The notes beneath the pieces were generated by a model, which was not told where the DNA came from, searched no databases, and saw only the letters and a program-made list of their open reading frames with translations. The position numbers were made by a program, and so were the translations under genes. A stretch of 64,000 nucleotides of DNA from DASXRC01 sp036506495 (GTDB taxonomy: Bacteria > Actinomycetota > Actinomycetes > Mycobacteriales > Micromonosporaceae): the NCBI GenBank assembly GCA_036506495.1, contig DASXRQ010000203.1, forward strand, positions 31,695-95,694, in the 5' to 3' direction. Positions 25,828-34,288 of this stretch are shown one piece after another (the stretch's first letter is position 1; each line of letters begins with the position of its first letter).

Positions 25828-27452
25828 CCGAGAAACGGTCCGCACCGGTCGGCCCGCGAAGGCCGCGCGCGGACGACGAGACCACGGTCTTCCCGACGAC
25901 CCTGTCCGGCACCGTCGTCTTCCCGCGGGTGTCGACCGAGCGACCGCCCGCCGAGGAGCCGGCGCTAGTCGACGAGCGGTTGCCGGGCCGGGTTCCGGTG
26001 TGGCGACACCTTCTGCTGTTCGTCGTGCCGGCCTCGCTCACCTTCCTGCTCGGCCGCCAGGGCATCGGCGCACGCCAGATGTGGAACGACGAGCACGCGA
26101 CATGGCACGCCGCGACAATGTCCTGGGCCGACCTGTTTCGCCTGCTCGACCACATCGACCGGGTGCTGACCCTCTACTACGTGACGATGCACGGCTGGGT
26201 GTCCCTCGTCGGCGACAGCCCGACGATGCTCCGGCTGCCCTCGCTCGTCGCGATGGCCTGTGCGGCGGGCTTCACGGCGTTGGTGGGTCAGCGGCTGCTC
26301 GACACGTACGCCGGCCTGATCGCCGGACTGATCTTTGCGATCCTGCCGACGACCAGCCGGTATGCGCAGGAGGCGCGCCCGTACGCCTTCGCCGTCGCCG
26401 CGGCGGTGCTGGCCACCCTGTTGCTACTGGTCGCCCTCAACCGCCCCCGATGGAAGTACTGGCTGTGGTACGCGATGACGGTCGCGGCCACGGCCTTCCT
26501 CCACCTCGTCGCGATCCTGGTGCTCGCCGCGCACGCGCTGCTGGTGTGGTTCCGCTATCAGCGGTCCGAACGGGACGTGCGGCTGTGGAAGTCACTCGGC
26601 GCCCTCGCGCTGATCCTCGCTGTGGTCATGCCGCTCGGGTACGCCGGATCCGACCAGTCGGACGCGATCGAATGGATCAAGGCGGACAAGGTCGCCGTCC
26701 TGGAGCTCCCGGTCAAGCTGCTCGGCTCGTACGCGGTGGCCGCCGCCATCATCGCGTTGGGCGTGCTCGGCGCGCTGCTGCTCTCGCTCGCCCGGCGCCG
26801 CCGGGTCGCGTTCGCTCTGCTGGCGTGGACCCTCGTGCCGCCGCTGTTCACCTACGCAACCTTCCCCCTCCTGCACCTGTTCCTCTACCGGTACCTGTTG
26901 TTCACGCTGCCCGCGTGGGCCCTGCTGGCGGCCGGTTGCTGCTACGGCGCCGCCCGGCTGGTGTTTCGCCGGTCCTGGCCGCAGCTGTTGATCGCGGCCG
27001 CCGCACTGCCGGCCCTCGTGCTGCTCGTGCTCCCGCCCCAACACGCGGCACGCGAGCGCATCGTCCCCGACGAGCCCGATTACCGTGCGGCCGCCGAGAT
27101 GATCATGTCAGGAATGCGCCCGGACGACGGCATGGTCTTCGCCGGCACGGCACGGCCGCCGCGCATGGGCATGGCGTACGAGATGCGTCACACCACGGCG
27201 CCGGCCGACGTCCTGCTTGCCGCGTCGTCGGCGGAACTCGGCACGTACGGCGTGGCCGAGTGTCGAGTCACGGTCACCTGCCTCGGGCAGCGCCAACGCA
27301 TCTGGCTGGTGAGCACGAGCTTTGGTGACGGACCCTGGTCGGAGATGCCCCGGGAGAAGGCGTCGGCGCTGAGCCGGACATTCCGGGTGGCACAGGACGC
27401 GCGCTTCCAGCGCATTCACGTGTACCTGTTGGTTCGCCGGCCGGCCAGCTGA
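25821..27452 (+). CDS. GT39/ArnT-like polytopic glycosyltransferase
   Basis: 543-aa membrane protein with about 10-11 helices after a ~75-residue cytosolic, Pro/Arg-rich N-terminus. The first periplasmic loop has MWNDEHATWHAAT, the acidic loop-1 motif of GT-C enzymes of the PMT/ArnT type, which use polyprenyl-phosphate sugars. RYAQEARPYAFAVAAA is typical of the family. A ~100-residue extracytoplasmic C-terminal domain follows the last helix. GTG 25821 overlaps the GH26 stop by 7 bp. It probably decorates the nascent polymer or a surface protein; the donor is unknown. Confidence 0.83.
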   Translation: MLAEKRSAPVGPRRPRADDETTVFPTTLSGTVVFPRVSTERPPAEEPALVDERLPGRVPVWRHLLLFVVPASLTFLLGRQGIGARQMWNDEHATWHAATMSWADLFRLLDHIDRVLTLYYVTMHGWVSLVGDSPTMLRLPSLVAMACAAGFTALVGQRLLDTYAGLIAGLIFAILPTTSRYAQEARPYAFAVAAAVLATLLLLVALNRPRWKYWLWYAMTVAATAFLHLVAILVLAAHALLVWFRYQRSERDVRLWKSLGALALILAVVMPLGYAGSDQSDAIEWIKADKVAVLELPVKLLGSYAVAAAIIALGVLGALLLSLARRRRVAFALLAWTLVPPLFTYATFPLLHLFLYRYLLFTLPAWALLAAGCCYGAARLVFRRSWPQLLIAAAALPALVLLVLPPQHAARERIVPDEPDYRAAAEMIMSGMRPDDGMVFAGTARPPRMGMAYEMRHTTAPADVLLAASSAELGTYGVAECRVTVTCLGQRQRIWLVSTSFGDGPWSEMPREKASALSRTFRVAQDARFQRIHVYLLVRRPAS

Positions 27453-27492
27453 CCCTTACGGGTCGAACCGGGGCTCGGCCGATGCGGGCGCT

Positions 27493-27518
27493 TGCCCCGA
27501 GCAGGCATGCTTGGGGCA
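27493..27518 (+). terminator. hairpin after the polysaccharide operon
   Basis: TGCCCCGAGCA (27493-27503) pairs with TGCTTGGGGCA (27508-27518), allowing one G-U, over a 4-nt loop. It sits 40 bp after the GT39 stop and 24 bp before the small membrane protein. It was considered as an SRP RNA because ffh is near, but it lacks the conserved SRP RNA domain IV sequence. Confidence 0.6.
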
Positions 27519-27542
27519 GGCACTTCGGGTGGAGGGGTGGTC

Positions 27543-27782
27543 ATGGGACGGATTGTGGCCGGGGTGGTACTGCTCGTCGTCGCGGTCGTCGTGGTGGGCT
27601 GGGTGGCCATGGCCGTGGTCCACGCGCTGGTGAGCCTGGCGTGGTACCTGATCCTCGGTGCCCTCGTCGTCGGGGGCGGTTACTGGCTGTACCGGCGAGC
27701 CCGGCGGGCGATCGGACCGGAGACGCGCAACCGTCGCCGGCTGGAGGCCGCGCTGCGCACCCGGCGGACGAACGACCGCTGA
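27543..27782 (+). CDS. small membrane protein, function unknown
   Basis: 79 aa with two adjacent hydrophobic helices (~4-26 and ~29-50) and a basic, Arg-rich C-terminal tail (YRRARRAIG... RRRLEAALRTRR). The start MGRIVAGVVLLVVAVVVVGW is preceded by a plausible GGAGGGGTGG ribosome-binding site, so ATG 27543 is preferred over the upstream ATG at 27492, which lies in the hairpin. No family is recognised. It stands alone between the polysaccharide operon and ffh. Confidence 0.7.
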   Translation: MGRIVAGVVLLVVAVVVVGWVAMAVVHALVSLAWYLILGALVVGGGYWLYRRARRAIGPETRNRRRLEAALRTRRTNDR

Positions 27783-27915
27783 CCGCTCGTTCATCGTCGA
27801 GCCAGCCGGATCGCGCTGCACGGGCGGCCCGAGGGCCGGCCGGCTACCCTTGCTTGGGCCGGGCGAAAGCCCGCGCCTCCGCCCTCCGTAACACCGACAA
27901 ACGGGATGTTCCAGC

Positions 27916-29442
27916 GTGTTTGACACCCTGAGCGACCGCCTCTCCGGGATCTTCACCAAGCTCCGCGGCAAGGGCCGGCTCACCGACGCCGACATCGACG
28001 CCACCGCGCGGGAGATCCGGCTGGCGCTGCTCGAGGCCGACGTCGCCCTCCCGGTCGTGAAGGCGTTCATCGCGCGAGTCAAGGAGCGGGCCCGCGGGGC
28101 CGAGGTGTCCGAGGCGCTCAACCCCGCCCAGCAGGTCATCAAGATCGTGCACGAGGAGCTCGTCGCGATTCTCGGCGGTGAGGCGCGCCGCCTAAGGTTC
28201 GCCAAGCAGCCGCCGACTGTGATCATGCTGGCCGGTCTGCAGGGTTCCGGCAAGACGACGCTCGCCGCCAAGCTGGCCCGCTGGCTGGCCGGGCAGGGAC
28301 ATCAGCCGATGCTGGTCGCCGCGGACCTGCAGCGCCCGAACGCCGTCGGGCAGCTGCAGGTGCTCGGTGGCCGGGCCGGCGTCGAGGTGTACGCCCCGGA
28401 GCCCGGCAACGGCGTCGGTGATCCGGTGGCGGTCGCCCGTGACGCGCTCGACTACGCCAAGCGCCAGATGCGCGACATCGTGATCGTCGACACCGCCGGC
28501 CGGCTTGGCATCGACGCCGAGATGATGGCGCAGGCGGCGGCGATCCGTGACGCGGTCGAGCCCGATGAGATCATCTTCGTGATCGACGCGATGGTCGGCC
28601 AGGACGCGGTGACCACCGCCGAGGCGTTCCGCGACGGCGTGGGCATCACCGGCGTCGTCCTCGCCAAGCTCGACGGCGACGCGCGCGGCGGCGCGGCGCT
28701 GTCCGTCCGGCACGTGACCGGCGAGCCGATCCTGTTCGCGTCGACCGGCGAGAAGCTCGAGGACTTCGACGTCTTCCACCCCGAACGGATGGCCAGCCGC
28801 ATCCTCGGCATGGGCGACGTGCTCACGCTCATCGAACAGGCCGAGCAGGCGTTCGACGCCGACCAGAAGGAGCGGATGGCCGCGAAGCTGCTCGGCGGCG
28901 AGCAGTTCACGCTGGAGGACTTCCTCGACCAGCTGATCGCGGTACGCCGGATGGGCCCGATCGCGAACGTCCTCGCGATGATGCCCGGCATGGGCCAGAT
29001 GAGGGATCAGCTGGCCGAGCTCGACGACAAGCACTTCGACCGAGTCACCGCGATCATCCGCTCGATGACCCCGGCCGAGCGCACCAACCCTAAGATCATC
29101 AACGGCTCCCGCCGCGCGCGCATCGCCAACGGCTCCGGGGTCACCGTGATGGACGTCAATCAGCTGCTCAACCGGTTCGCGGACGCGCAGAAGATGATGA
29201 AGCAGATGGGCGGCGCCATGGGCCTGCCCGGGACGCGTCGCAAGGCGACCAAGTCGCCCAAGAACAAGCGCAAGAGCGGCAAGGGCGGCGGCGGCCGGCC
29301 GCGCGTGGGCGGCGGCGTGCCGGGGTTCCCGGGCGCGATGCCGCAGCTGCCGCCGGGCATGGACCCGAATGCGCTCGGTGCCGGCTTCAAGGCCCCGAAA
29401 CTCGACTTCTCGAAGCTGACCAAGCGGGACGGCGAGAAGTAG
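27916..29442 (+). CDS. ffh: signal recognition particle protein Ffh (SRP54)
   Basis: 508-aa GTPase that binds signal sequences and SRP RNA. The N domain begins MFDTLSDRLSGIFTKLRGKG; the G domain has GLQGSGKTTLAAKLA (~107), DLQRPNAV, IVDTAGR and TKLDGD-type AKLDGDARGG; the Met-rich M domain (~300-440) includes ERTNPKIINGSRRARIANGSG, the RNA-binding loop. A Lys/Gly-rich tail of ~70 residues (SPKNKRKSGKGGGG) follows, as in other actinobacteria. GTG start. A palindromic repeat lies 6 bp after the stop. Confidence 0.97.
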   Translation: MFDTLSDRLSGIFTKLRGKGRLTDADIDATAREIRLALLEADVALPVVKAFIARVKERARGAEVSEALNPAQQVIKIVHEELVAILGGEARRLRFAKQPPTVIMLAGLQGSGKTTLAAKLARWLAGQGHQPMLVAADLQRPNAVGQLQVLGGRAGVEVYAPEPGNGVGDPVAVARDALDYAKRQMRDIVIVDTAGRLGIDAEMMAQAAAIRDAVEPDEIIFVIDAMVGQDAVTTAEAFRDGVGITGVVLAKLDGDARGGAALSVRHVTGEPILFASTGEKLEDFDVFHPERMASRILGMGDVLTLIEQAEQAFDADQKERMAAKLLGGEQFTLEDFLDQLIAVRRMGPIANVLAMMPGMGQMRDQLAELDDKHFDRVTAIIRSMTPAERTNPKIINGSRRARIANGSGVTVMDVNQLLNRFADAQKMMKQMGGAMGLPGTRRKATKSPKNKRKSGKGGGGRPRVGGGVPGFPGAMPQLPPGMDPNALGAGFKAPKLDFSKLTKRDGEK

Positions 29443-29447
29443 CCCCA

Positions 29448-29505
29448 CAACTACACGGACGTTGCTGCCTCCCCACGGCCGGAGCGCGCAACTTCCGTGT
29501 AGTTG
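29448..29505. repeat. palindromic repeat CAACTACACGGA...TCCGTGTAGTTG, copy 1
   Basis: Perfect 12-bp inverted arms at 29448-29459 and 29494-29505 around a 34-nt spacer, immediately after the ffh stop. A second copy lies at 54691-54749 with the same left arm, a 35-nt spacer and a right arm with two changes. Both also share CAACT just before the right arm. Confidence 0.85.
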
Positions 29506-29533
29506 CGGGCGATCACGAGCGCAACGGCTCTGG

Positions 29534-29539
29534 TAGGAC
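29534..29539 (+). promoter_or_regulatory. -10 box for a leaderless amidohydrolase transcript
   Basis: TAGGAC, 7 nt before the ATG at 29547, with no ribosome-binding site. Confidence 0.5.
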
Positions 29540-29546
29540 TGTTCGC

Positions 29547-30626
29547 ATGGCGTCGCATGTGCGCGGGGTGGTCCTCCCCGACGACGAGGTGCGCGACCTC
29601 TGGCTGGTCGGCGACCGGGTGACCCTCGAGCCGGTGGCCGGCGCCGAGACGGTCAGCGACGGCGGCTACCTGCTGCCCGGGCTCGTCGACGCGCACTGCC
29701 ACATCGGCATCGCGCCGGGCGGTGCGCCGGTCTCCACTGTGGACGAGGCGAAGGCGCTCGCGCTGATCGACCGGGACGCCGGCGTACTGGCGATCCGGGA
29801 CGCCGGCTCGCCCTACGCGTACCCCCGGCTAGACGACGACCCCGACGTGCCGCGGCTGGCGCGCGCTGGCCGGCATCTCGCGGCGCCCAAGACCCACCTG
29901 CGCGGCATTCCGCGGGAGTGCACCGCCGAGGAGCTGCCGGCCGCGGCCGCGGAGGAGGCGCGGGCGGGCAACGGCTGGGTGAAGCTCGTCGCGGACTGGC
30001 TGGACCGCGGCGCGGCCGACCTGGCGCCCACCTTCCCCACCGACGTGCTCGCCGCGGCGATCGACGCGGCCCACGCGGCCGGTGCGCGGGTCGCCGCGCA
30101 CACGTTCCAGGAGGACGCCGTTGCCGCGCTGATCAGGGCCGGTGTCGACTCGGTCGAGCACGGCACCGGTATGTCCGCCGACGACATCGACGAAATGGTC
30201 CGGCGCGGCACTGCGCTGGTCCCCACCATGATCAACATCGCCACGTTCGGCGAGATCGCGGCGCGAGCGGCCGAGAAGTTCCCTGCGTACGCCGAGCACA
30301 TGCGCCGGCTCGGGGACGGCTTCCCCGCGGTCGTGCGCGCGGCGTACGAGGCGGGCGTGCCGATCTACGTCGGTAGCGACGCCGGCGGCGGGATCGGCCA
30401 CGGCCTGGCGGCCGCCGAGATGTTAGCGCTGCACGAGCGCGGCGGGCTGTCGGCGGCCGACGCGCTGCGGGCCGGGTCCTGGGGTGCGCGCGAGTGGCTC
30501 GGTTTTCCGGGTCTCGTCGAGGGCGGGCTCGCCGACCTGGCGGTCTACGACACCGACCCGCGCGAGGATCTGCGGGTCGTCCGCGCGCCGCGCCGCATCG
30601 TTCTGCGCGGCCGCGTGCTGCGGTAA
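29547..30626 (+). CDS. amidohydrolase-family protein
   Basis: 359-aa metal-dependent hydrolase of the amidohydrolase superfamily. The HxH metal motif is GLVDAHCHIG (H50, H52); a lysine at GWVKLVADWLD, the metal His in RVAAHTFQ, SVEHGTGM and the catalytic Asp in IYVGSDAGGGIG complete the site. It ends ADLAVYDTDPREDLRVV, the usual small beta-domain. The position after ffh matches Rv2915c of M. tuberculosis. The substrate is unknown (imidazolonepropionase/prolidase-like branch). Confidence 0.88.
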   Translation: MASHVRGVVLPDDEVRDLWLVGDRVTLEPVAGAETVSDGGYLLPGLVDAHCHIGIAPGGAPVSTVDEAKALALIDRDAGVLAIRDAGSPYAYPRLDDDPDVPRLARAGRHLAAPKTHLRGIPRECTAEELPAAAAEEARAGNGWVKLVADWLDRGAADLAPTFPTDVLAAAIDAAHAAGARVAAHTFQEDAVAALIRAGVDSVEHGTGMSADDIDEMVRRGTALVPTMINIATFGEIAARAAEKFPAYAEHMRRLGDGFPAVVRAAYEAGVPIYVGSDAGGGIGHGLAAAEMLALHERGGLSAADALRAGSWGAREWLGFPGLVEGGLADLAVYDTDPREDLRVVRAPRRIVLRGRVLR

Positions 30627-30643
30627 CCGCCAAATCCGCCCGA

Positions 30644-30649
30644 TAGGAT
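30644..30649 (+). promoter_or_regulatory. -10 box for a leaderless proS transcript
   Basis: TAGGAT, 8 nt before the proS ATG at 30658, with no purine-rich ribosome-binding site between. Confidence 0.5.
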
Positions 30650-30657
30650 GTCGCCTC

Positions 30658-32064
30658 ATGGCACGCGTGCTCACTCCCCGTGCGGAGGACTTCCCCCGCT
30701 GGTATCAGGACGTCGTCGCGAAGGCGCAGCTGGCCGACAACGGCCCGGTGCGCGGCACGATGGTGATCCGACCGACCGGGTACGCACTCTGGGAGCGCAT
30801 GCAGTCCGAGATGGACGCCCGGATCAAGGCCGCGGGGGCGGAGAACGCCTACTTCCCGCTGTTCATCCCCGAGAGCTACCTGCGCCGCGAGGCCGAGCAT
30901 GTGGAGGGCTTCTCGCCGGAGCTGGCCGTGGTCACGCACGGCGGCGGCAAGCAGTTGGCCGAGCCGATCGTGGTGCGCCCGACCAGCGAGACGGTCATCG
31001 GCGAGTTCATGGCCAAGTGGATCGACTCCTATCGGGACCTGCCGCTGCTGCTCAACCAGTGGGCCAACGTGGTCCGGTGGGAGCTGCGGCCGCGGGTATT
31101 CCTGCGCACGAGCGAGTTCCTCTGGCAGGAGGGCCACACCGCGCATGCCACCGAGGCCGACGCCCGGGCGTACGCCCGGAAGATCCTGCATGAGGTGTAC
31201 GAGGACTTCATGGTCGGGGTGCTCGGCATCCCCGTCCTGGTCGGGCGCAAGACCAACCGGGAGCGGTTCGCCGGGGCGACCCACACGTACACGCTCGAGG
31301 CGATGATGGGCGACGGCAAGGCCCTGCAGATGGGCACGTCGCACGAGCTGGGGCAGAACTTCGCGCGTGCGTTCGACATCACGTACTCGTCGGCTTCGGG
31401 CGGCGTCGAGCTCGCCTGGACCACGTCCTGGGGCGCGTCGACCCGGATGGTGGGCGGCCTGATCATGTGCCACGGCGACGATGACGGGCTGCGCGTGCCG
31501 CCGCGGCTGGCGCCGATCCAGGCATTCGTGATGATCGTCAAGTCCGGCGACGGCGTGGCCGAGGCGGCCACCAAGCTCCGCGACGCGCTGCGGGACGCCG
31601 GCGTACGGGTGAGCCTCGACGACCGGGTCGACACCCCGTTCGGCCGCCGGGCCGTCGACGCCGAGCTCAAGGGTTATCCGGTCCGCGTGGAGGTCGGTCC
31701 CCGCGATCTCGCGGCGGGCAACGCGGTGGTGGTCCGGCGTACCGACGGATCCAAGACGCCGGTGCCGGTCGCCGAGGTGGTTTCCGTGGTGCTCTCGGCC
31801 CTCGACGCCGACCAGCAGGCGCTCTATGACCAGGCGCTGGCGCTGCGCGAGTCGCGTACGCATGAGGTGCCGAGCCTCGTGGAGGCGCTCGACGCGGCCG
31901 CGACCGGCTGGGCACGGGTGCCGTGGTCGGCGGTGGGGGCGGGCGGCGAGGCCGAGGCCAACGCGCAGGGCGTCACCGTGCGGTGCCTGCTGCGCCCGGA
32001 CGGCTCGGTGCCGGACTCCGAGGTTGAGCCGGACCTGGTCGCGGTGCTCGGCCGCGCCTACTGA
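30658..32064 (+). CDS. proS: prolyl-tRNA synthetase, archaeal/eukaryal-like (type 3)
   Basis: 468-aa class II synthetase. Motif 1 region LWERMQSEMDARIKAAGAENAYFPLFIP, TSETVIGEFMAKW, motif 2 FLRTSEFLWQEGHTAHAT and GTSHELGQNFARAF are visible, with a C-terminal anticodon-binding domain starting near PPRLAPIQAFVMIV and a further C-terminal extension. There is no ~180-residue editing insertion between motifs 2 and 3, so this is the short ProS of the archaeal/eukaryal type rather than the ~570-aa bacterial type. It may therefore lack cis-editing of Ala-tRNA(Pro). Confidence 0.95.
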   Translation: MARVLTPRAEDFPRWYQDVVAKAQLADNGPVRGTMVIRPTGYALWERMQSEMDARIKAAGAENAYFPLFIPESYLRREAEHVEGFSPELAVVTHGGGKQLAEPIVVRPTSETVIGEFMAKWIDSYRDLPLLLNQWANVVRWELRPRVFLRTSEFLWQEGHTAHATEADARAYARKILHEVYEDFMVGVLGIPVLVGRKTNRERFAGATHTYTLEAMMGDGKALQMGTSHELGQNFARAFDITYSSASGGVELAWTTSWGASTRMVGGLIMCHGDDDGLRVPPRLAPIQAFVMIVKSGDGVAEAATKLRDALRDAGVRVSLDDRVDTPFGRRAVDAELKGYPVRVEVGPRDLAAGNAVVVRRTDGSKTPVPVAEVVSVVLSALDADQQALYDQALALRESRTHEVPSLVEALDAAATGWARVPWSAVGAGGEAEANAQGVTVRCLLRPDGSVPDSEVEPDLVAVLGRAY

Positions 32065-32074
32065 CCCGCCCGTG

Positions 32075-32704
32075 ATGCCGTTCGCGCGGGGCGAGATCAT
32101 CGTTCGCCGGTACTTCCGTGGCACACACCTGACCTGGGCCAACGCGGCCGCGGTGGTGTCCGACGACACCGGCGGGCTCCGCCTGTGGGTGCCGGTCGGA
32201 GCCGCGTTCGCCCGCCGGGTCGACGAGGACGGTCGGCCGATCGGGGAGGTCCCGGTCGACGCGTTCGGCGCGGCCCGCATGGAGGTGACCGCGTGGGCCG
32301 GACAGGACGTGCTGATCCTCATGCCACCCGGCGCCGAGTACTCGGTGTGGTGGTTCTTCGCGGAGGGCACCTTCACCGGCTGGTACGTGAACCTCGAGGA
32401 GCGCGCGGTGCGGTGGCCCGGCGGGGTCGACACGATGGACCGCACGCTCGACGTGCGAGTCTCACCGGACCGCACCTGGGCGTGGAAGGACGAGGCGGAG
32501 TTCCAGGGGCACATCGGAGCCGACGGCTATTGGGACGCCGATGGGGCGGCCACGATCCGCGACGAGGCCGAGCGCATCGTCAAGCTGGTCCAGGCTGGCG
32601 AGTTTCCCTTTGACGGAACGTGGTGTGACTTCCGTCCCGATCCGGCGTGGCCGGTGCCCGCGTCGCTGCCGTTGGGCTGGGACCGACGCAGGGCGACGCC
32701 TTGA
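32075..32704 (+). CDS. DUF402 domain protein
   Basis: 209 aa; the core WVNLEERAVRWPGGVDTMDRTLDV-type region (residues ~115-140, beginning GWYVNLEE) and DVRVSPDRTWAWKDEAEFQ match DUF402, a beta-barrel fold of nucleoside di/triphosphatases and RNA-binding relatives (Ntdp, FAU-1). Conserved acidic residues D (DRTLDV), D (WKDEAEF) are kept. It follows proS by 10 bp. The start may be ATG 32075 or GTG 32072. The downstream 258 bp hold the rpsP promoter region. Confidence 0.85.
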   Translation: MPFARGEIIVRRYFRGTHLTWANAAAVVSDDTGGLRLWVPVGAAFARRVDEDGRPIGEVPVDAFGAARMEVTAWAGQDVLILMPPGAEYSVWWFFAEGTFTGWYVNLEERAVRWPGGVDTMDRTLDVRVSPDRTWAWKDEAEFQGHIGADGYWDADGAATIRDEAERIVKLVQAGEFPFDGTWCDFRPDPAWPVPASLPLGWDRRRATP

Positions 32705-32798
32705 ACACCGCCTAGATCATCGCAGCCTCGCCAAGGATGGGCCGTCGCGGCCGGCTAACGCCGCAACCAGTGCAAGACTGCGTGGATGGCCGGTCCGG

Positions 32799-32828
32799 TT
32801 CGGGTGTCCGCGGCCGATCTGGCACAAT
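32799..32828 (+). promoter_or_regulatory. rpsP: possible promoter of the rpsP operon
   Basis: TTCGGG (32799-32804), 18 nt, then CACAAT (32823-32828), about 135 bp upstream of rpsP. This would give a leader of ~125 nt. The rest of the 258-bp gap shows nothing further. Confidence 0.35.
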
Positions 32829-32962
32829 GGTCGACTGGTATCCGGCGTGCGTCCGGCGCCCTCTAACCCGGACGCGTCGCCAGTCCACGAGCAGCCTGCC
32901 GCATCAACCCCACGATGCCGGTCGGGCCGCTCGGCTTCCACAGACTCAGGAGCGAACACACC

Positions 32963-33508
32963 GTGGCCGTACGAATCCGGCTTCTGCGGATGGGCAAGAT
33001 CCGCAACCCGCAGTACCGCATCGTCGTGGCCGACTCGCGCACCAAGCGCGACGGCAAGGCGATCGAGTTCATCGGCATCTACCAACCGAAGGAAGACCCG
33101 TCGGTCATCCAGGTCAAGTCCGACCGGGTGCAGCACTGGCTCTCCGTCGGTGCTCAGCCCAGCGAGGCCGTCCAGCGCCTGTTGGAGAAGACCGGCGACT
33201 GGCAGAAGTTCAAGGGCCAGCCGGCACCGGAGCCACTCAAGGTCGCACCCGAACGGCCGAGCCGGACCGCCCGGTACGAGGCCGAGGCGAAGGCGGCCGC
33301 CGGCGTGGCCGAGGCCGAGAAGCCCGCCAAGAAGGTCGCCAAGAAGGCAGCGCCGAAGGCCCAGGCCGAGCCGTCAAAGGCGGAGCCCGAGCCGTCAAAG
33401 GCGGAGCCCGAGCCGGCAAAGGCAGAGCCCGAGCCGTCAACGACGGCGACCGACGCGCCGGCGCAGAACGAGGAGCAGGCCGTTGCGGACGCAGGCGAGC
33501 AGGCCTGA
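32963..33508 (+). CDS. rpsP: 30S ribosomal protein bS16 with long C-terminal tail
   Basis: 181 aa against ~82 in E. coli. The first ~85 residues are bS16 (VAVRIRLLRMGKIRNPQYRI, VADSRTKRDGKAIEFIGIYQP, RVQHWLSVGAQPSEAVQRLL). The remaining ~95 are a charged low-complexity tail with a Lys-rich stretch (EKPAKKVAKKAAPKAQ) and tandem PSKAEPE repeats encoded by 21-bp units. Extended bS16 tails are usual in actinobacteria but this one is long. It heads rpsP-khpA-rimM-trmD, a translation operon with 1-bp stop/start overlaps. Confidence 0.96.
   Translation: MAVRIRLLRMGKIRNPQYRIVVADSRTKRDGKAIEFIGIYQPKEDPSVIQVKSDRVQHWLSVGAQPSEAVQRLLEKTGDWQKFKGQPAPEPLKVAPERPSRTARYEAEAKAAAGVAEAEKPAKKVAKKAAPKAQAEPSKAEPEPSKAEPEPAKAEPEPSTTATDAPAQNEEQAVADAGEQA
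33368..33441 (+). repeat. 21-bp tandem repeat inside rpsP
   Basis: Three full units (GAGCCGTCAAAGGCGGAGCCC and two variants) plus a partial fourth, encoding EPSKAEP heptads. In-frame length (21 bp) keeps reading frame on expansion or contraction. Confidence 0.85.
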
Positions 33509-33509
33509 C

Positions 33510-33743
33510 GTGGCCATCCGGCCCGCGTTGGAGCACCTGGTCAAGGGCATCGTCGAGCACCCGGACGACGTGCGCGTCCGGCTGACGGACTCCCGCCGGG
33601 GCAAACGCCTCGAGGTGCGCGTCCACCCCGAGGACCTCGGCACGGTCATCGGGCGCGGCGGGCGTACCGCCAAGGCGCTGCGTCAGGTCATCGGATCGAT
33701 CGGCGGGCGCGGCGTCCGGGTCGACATCGTCGACGCGTACTGA
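33510..33743 (+). CDS. khpA: KH-domain RNA-binding protein KhpA
   Basis: 77-aa single KH domain with the GxxG motif in GTVIGRGGRTAKALRQVIGS. In other Gram-positives KhpA partners KhpB and binds many RNAs, affecting cell shape and division. GTG start 1 bp after the rpsP stop; the stop overlaps the rimM ATG. The position between rpsP and rimM is conserved (Rv2908c in M. tuberculosis). Confidence 0.93.
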   Translation: MAIRPALEHLVKGIVEHPDDVRVRLTDSRRGKRLEVRVHPEDLGTVIGRGGRTAKALRQVIGSIGGRGVRVDIVDAY

Positions 33744-34288
33744 TGCTGCTGATCGTCGGCCAGATCATTCGGCCGCACGGCATCCGCGGCGAGGTCGTCG
33801 TGGACGTCCGGACGGACGAACCCGACGCCCGGTTCGCCGTCGGTTCGGTGCTCGTGACCGAGCCGGCGGCGTCCGCGCGGCGGGAGACCGCGGCGCCCGT
33901 TCCGGCTCCCGCGTCGTTGACCGTCGAGGCGGTACGCCCGCTTCAGGGGCGCCTGCTCGTGACGTTCGACGGGGTGTACGACCGCGGCCTGGCGGAGAAC
34001 CTGCGCGGGCGGATGCTGTGCGTAGACAGCGCGGACGTGCCCGAGCCGGACGACCCGGACGAGTTCAACGATCACCAGTTGGTGGGCCTGTCGGCGGTCA
34101 GCCCCGCGGGTGACGTGCTCGGGGAGATCACCGCGATCGACCACGCGCCGGCTTCTGACCTGCTGGTGCTCCGGCGGCCGGAGGGGCGTACCGCACTCGT
34201 GCCCTTTGTGAAGCCGATCGTGCCGCGTGTCGACCTGGCCGCCGGCCGGGTCGTGGTCGACGCCCCCGCCGGTCTGCTGGATCTGTGA
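33743..34288 (+). CDS. rimM: ribosome maturation factor RimM
   Basis: 181-aa 16S rRNA processing and 30S head assembly factor that contacts uS19. It starts MLLIVGQIIRPHGIRGEVVV (the RimM N-terminal barrel), then LENLRG-type AENLRGRMLCVDSADVPEPDD, EFNDHQLVGLSAV (PRC-barrel start) and DLLVLRRPEGR through VPFVKPIVPRVDL. An insertion rich in A/P at ~45-60 is larger than in E. coli. ATG overlaps khpA; its stop shares one base with the trmD start. Confidence 0.95.
   Translation: MLLIVGQIIRPHGIRGEVVVDVRTDEPDARFAVGSVLVTEPAASARRETAAPVPAPASLTVEAVRPLQGRLLVTFDGVYDRGLAENLRGRMLCVDSADVPEPDDPDEFNDHQLVGLSAVSPAGDVLGEITAIDHAPASDLLVLRRPEGRTALVPFVKPIVPRVDLAAGRVVVDAPAGLLDL

Noticed and set aside
27493..27518. Candidate SRP RNA (ffs) near ffh
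   Set aside because: The hairpin lacks the conserved domain IV sequence and internal loops of bacterial SRP RNA.
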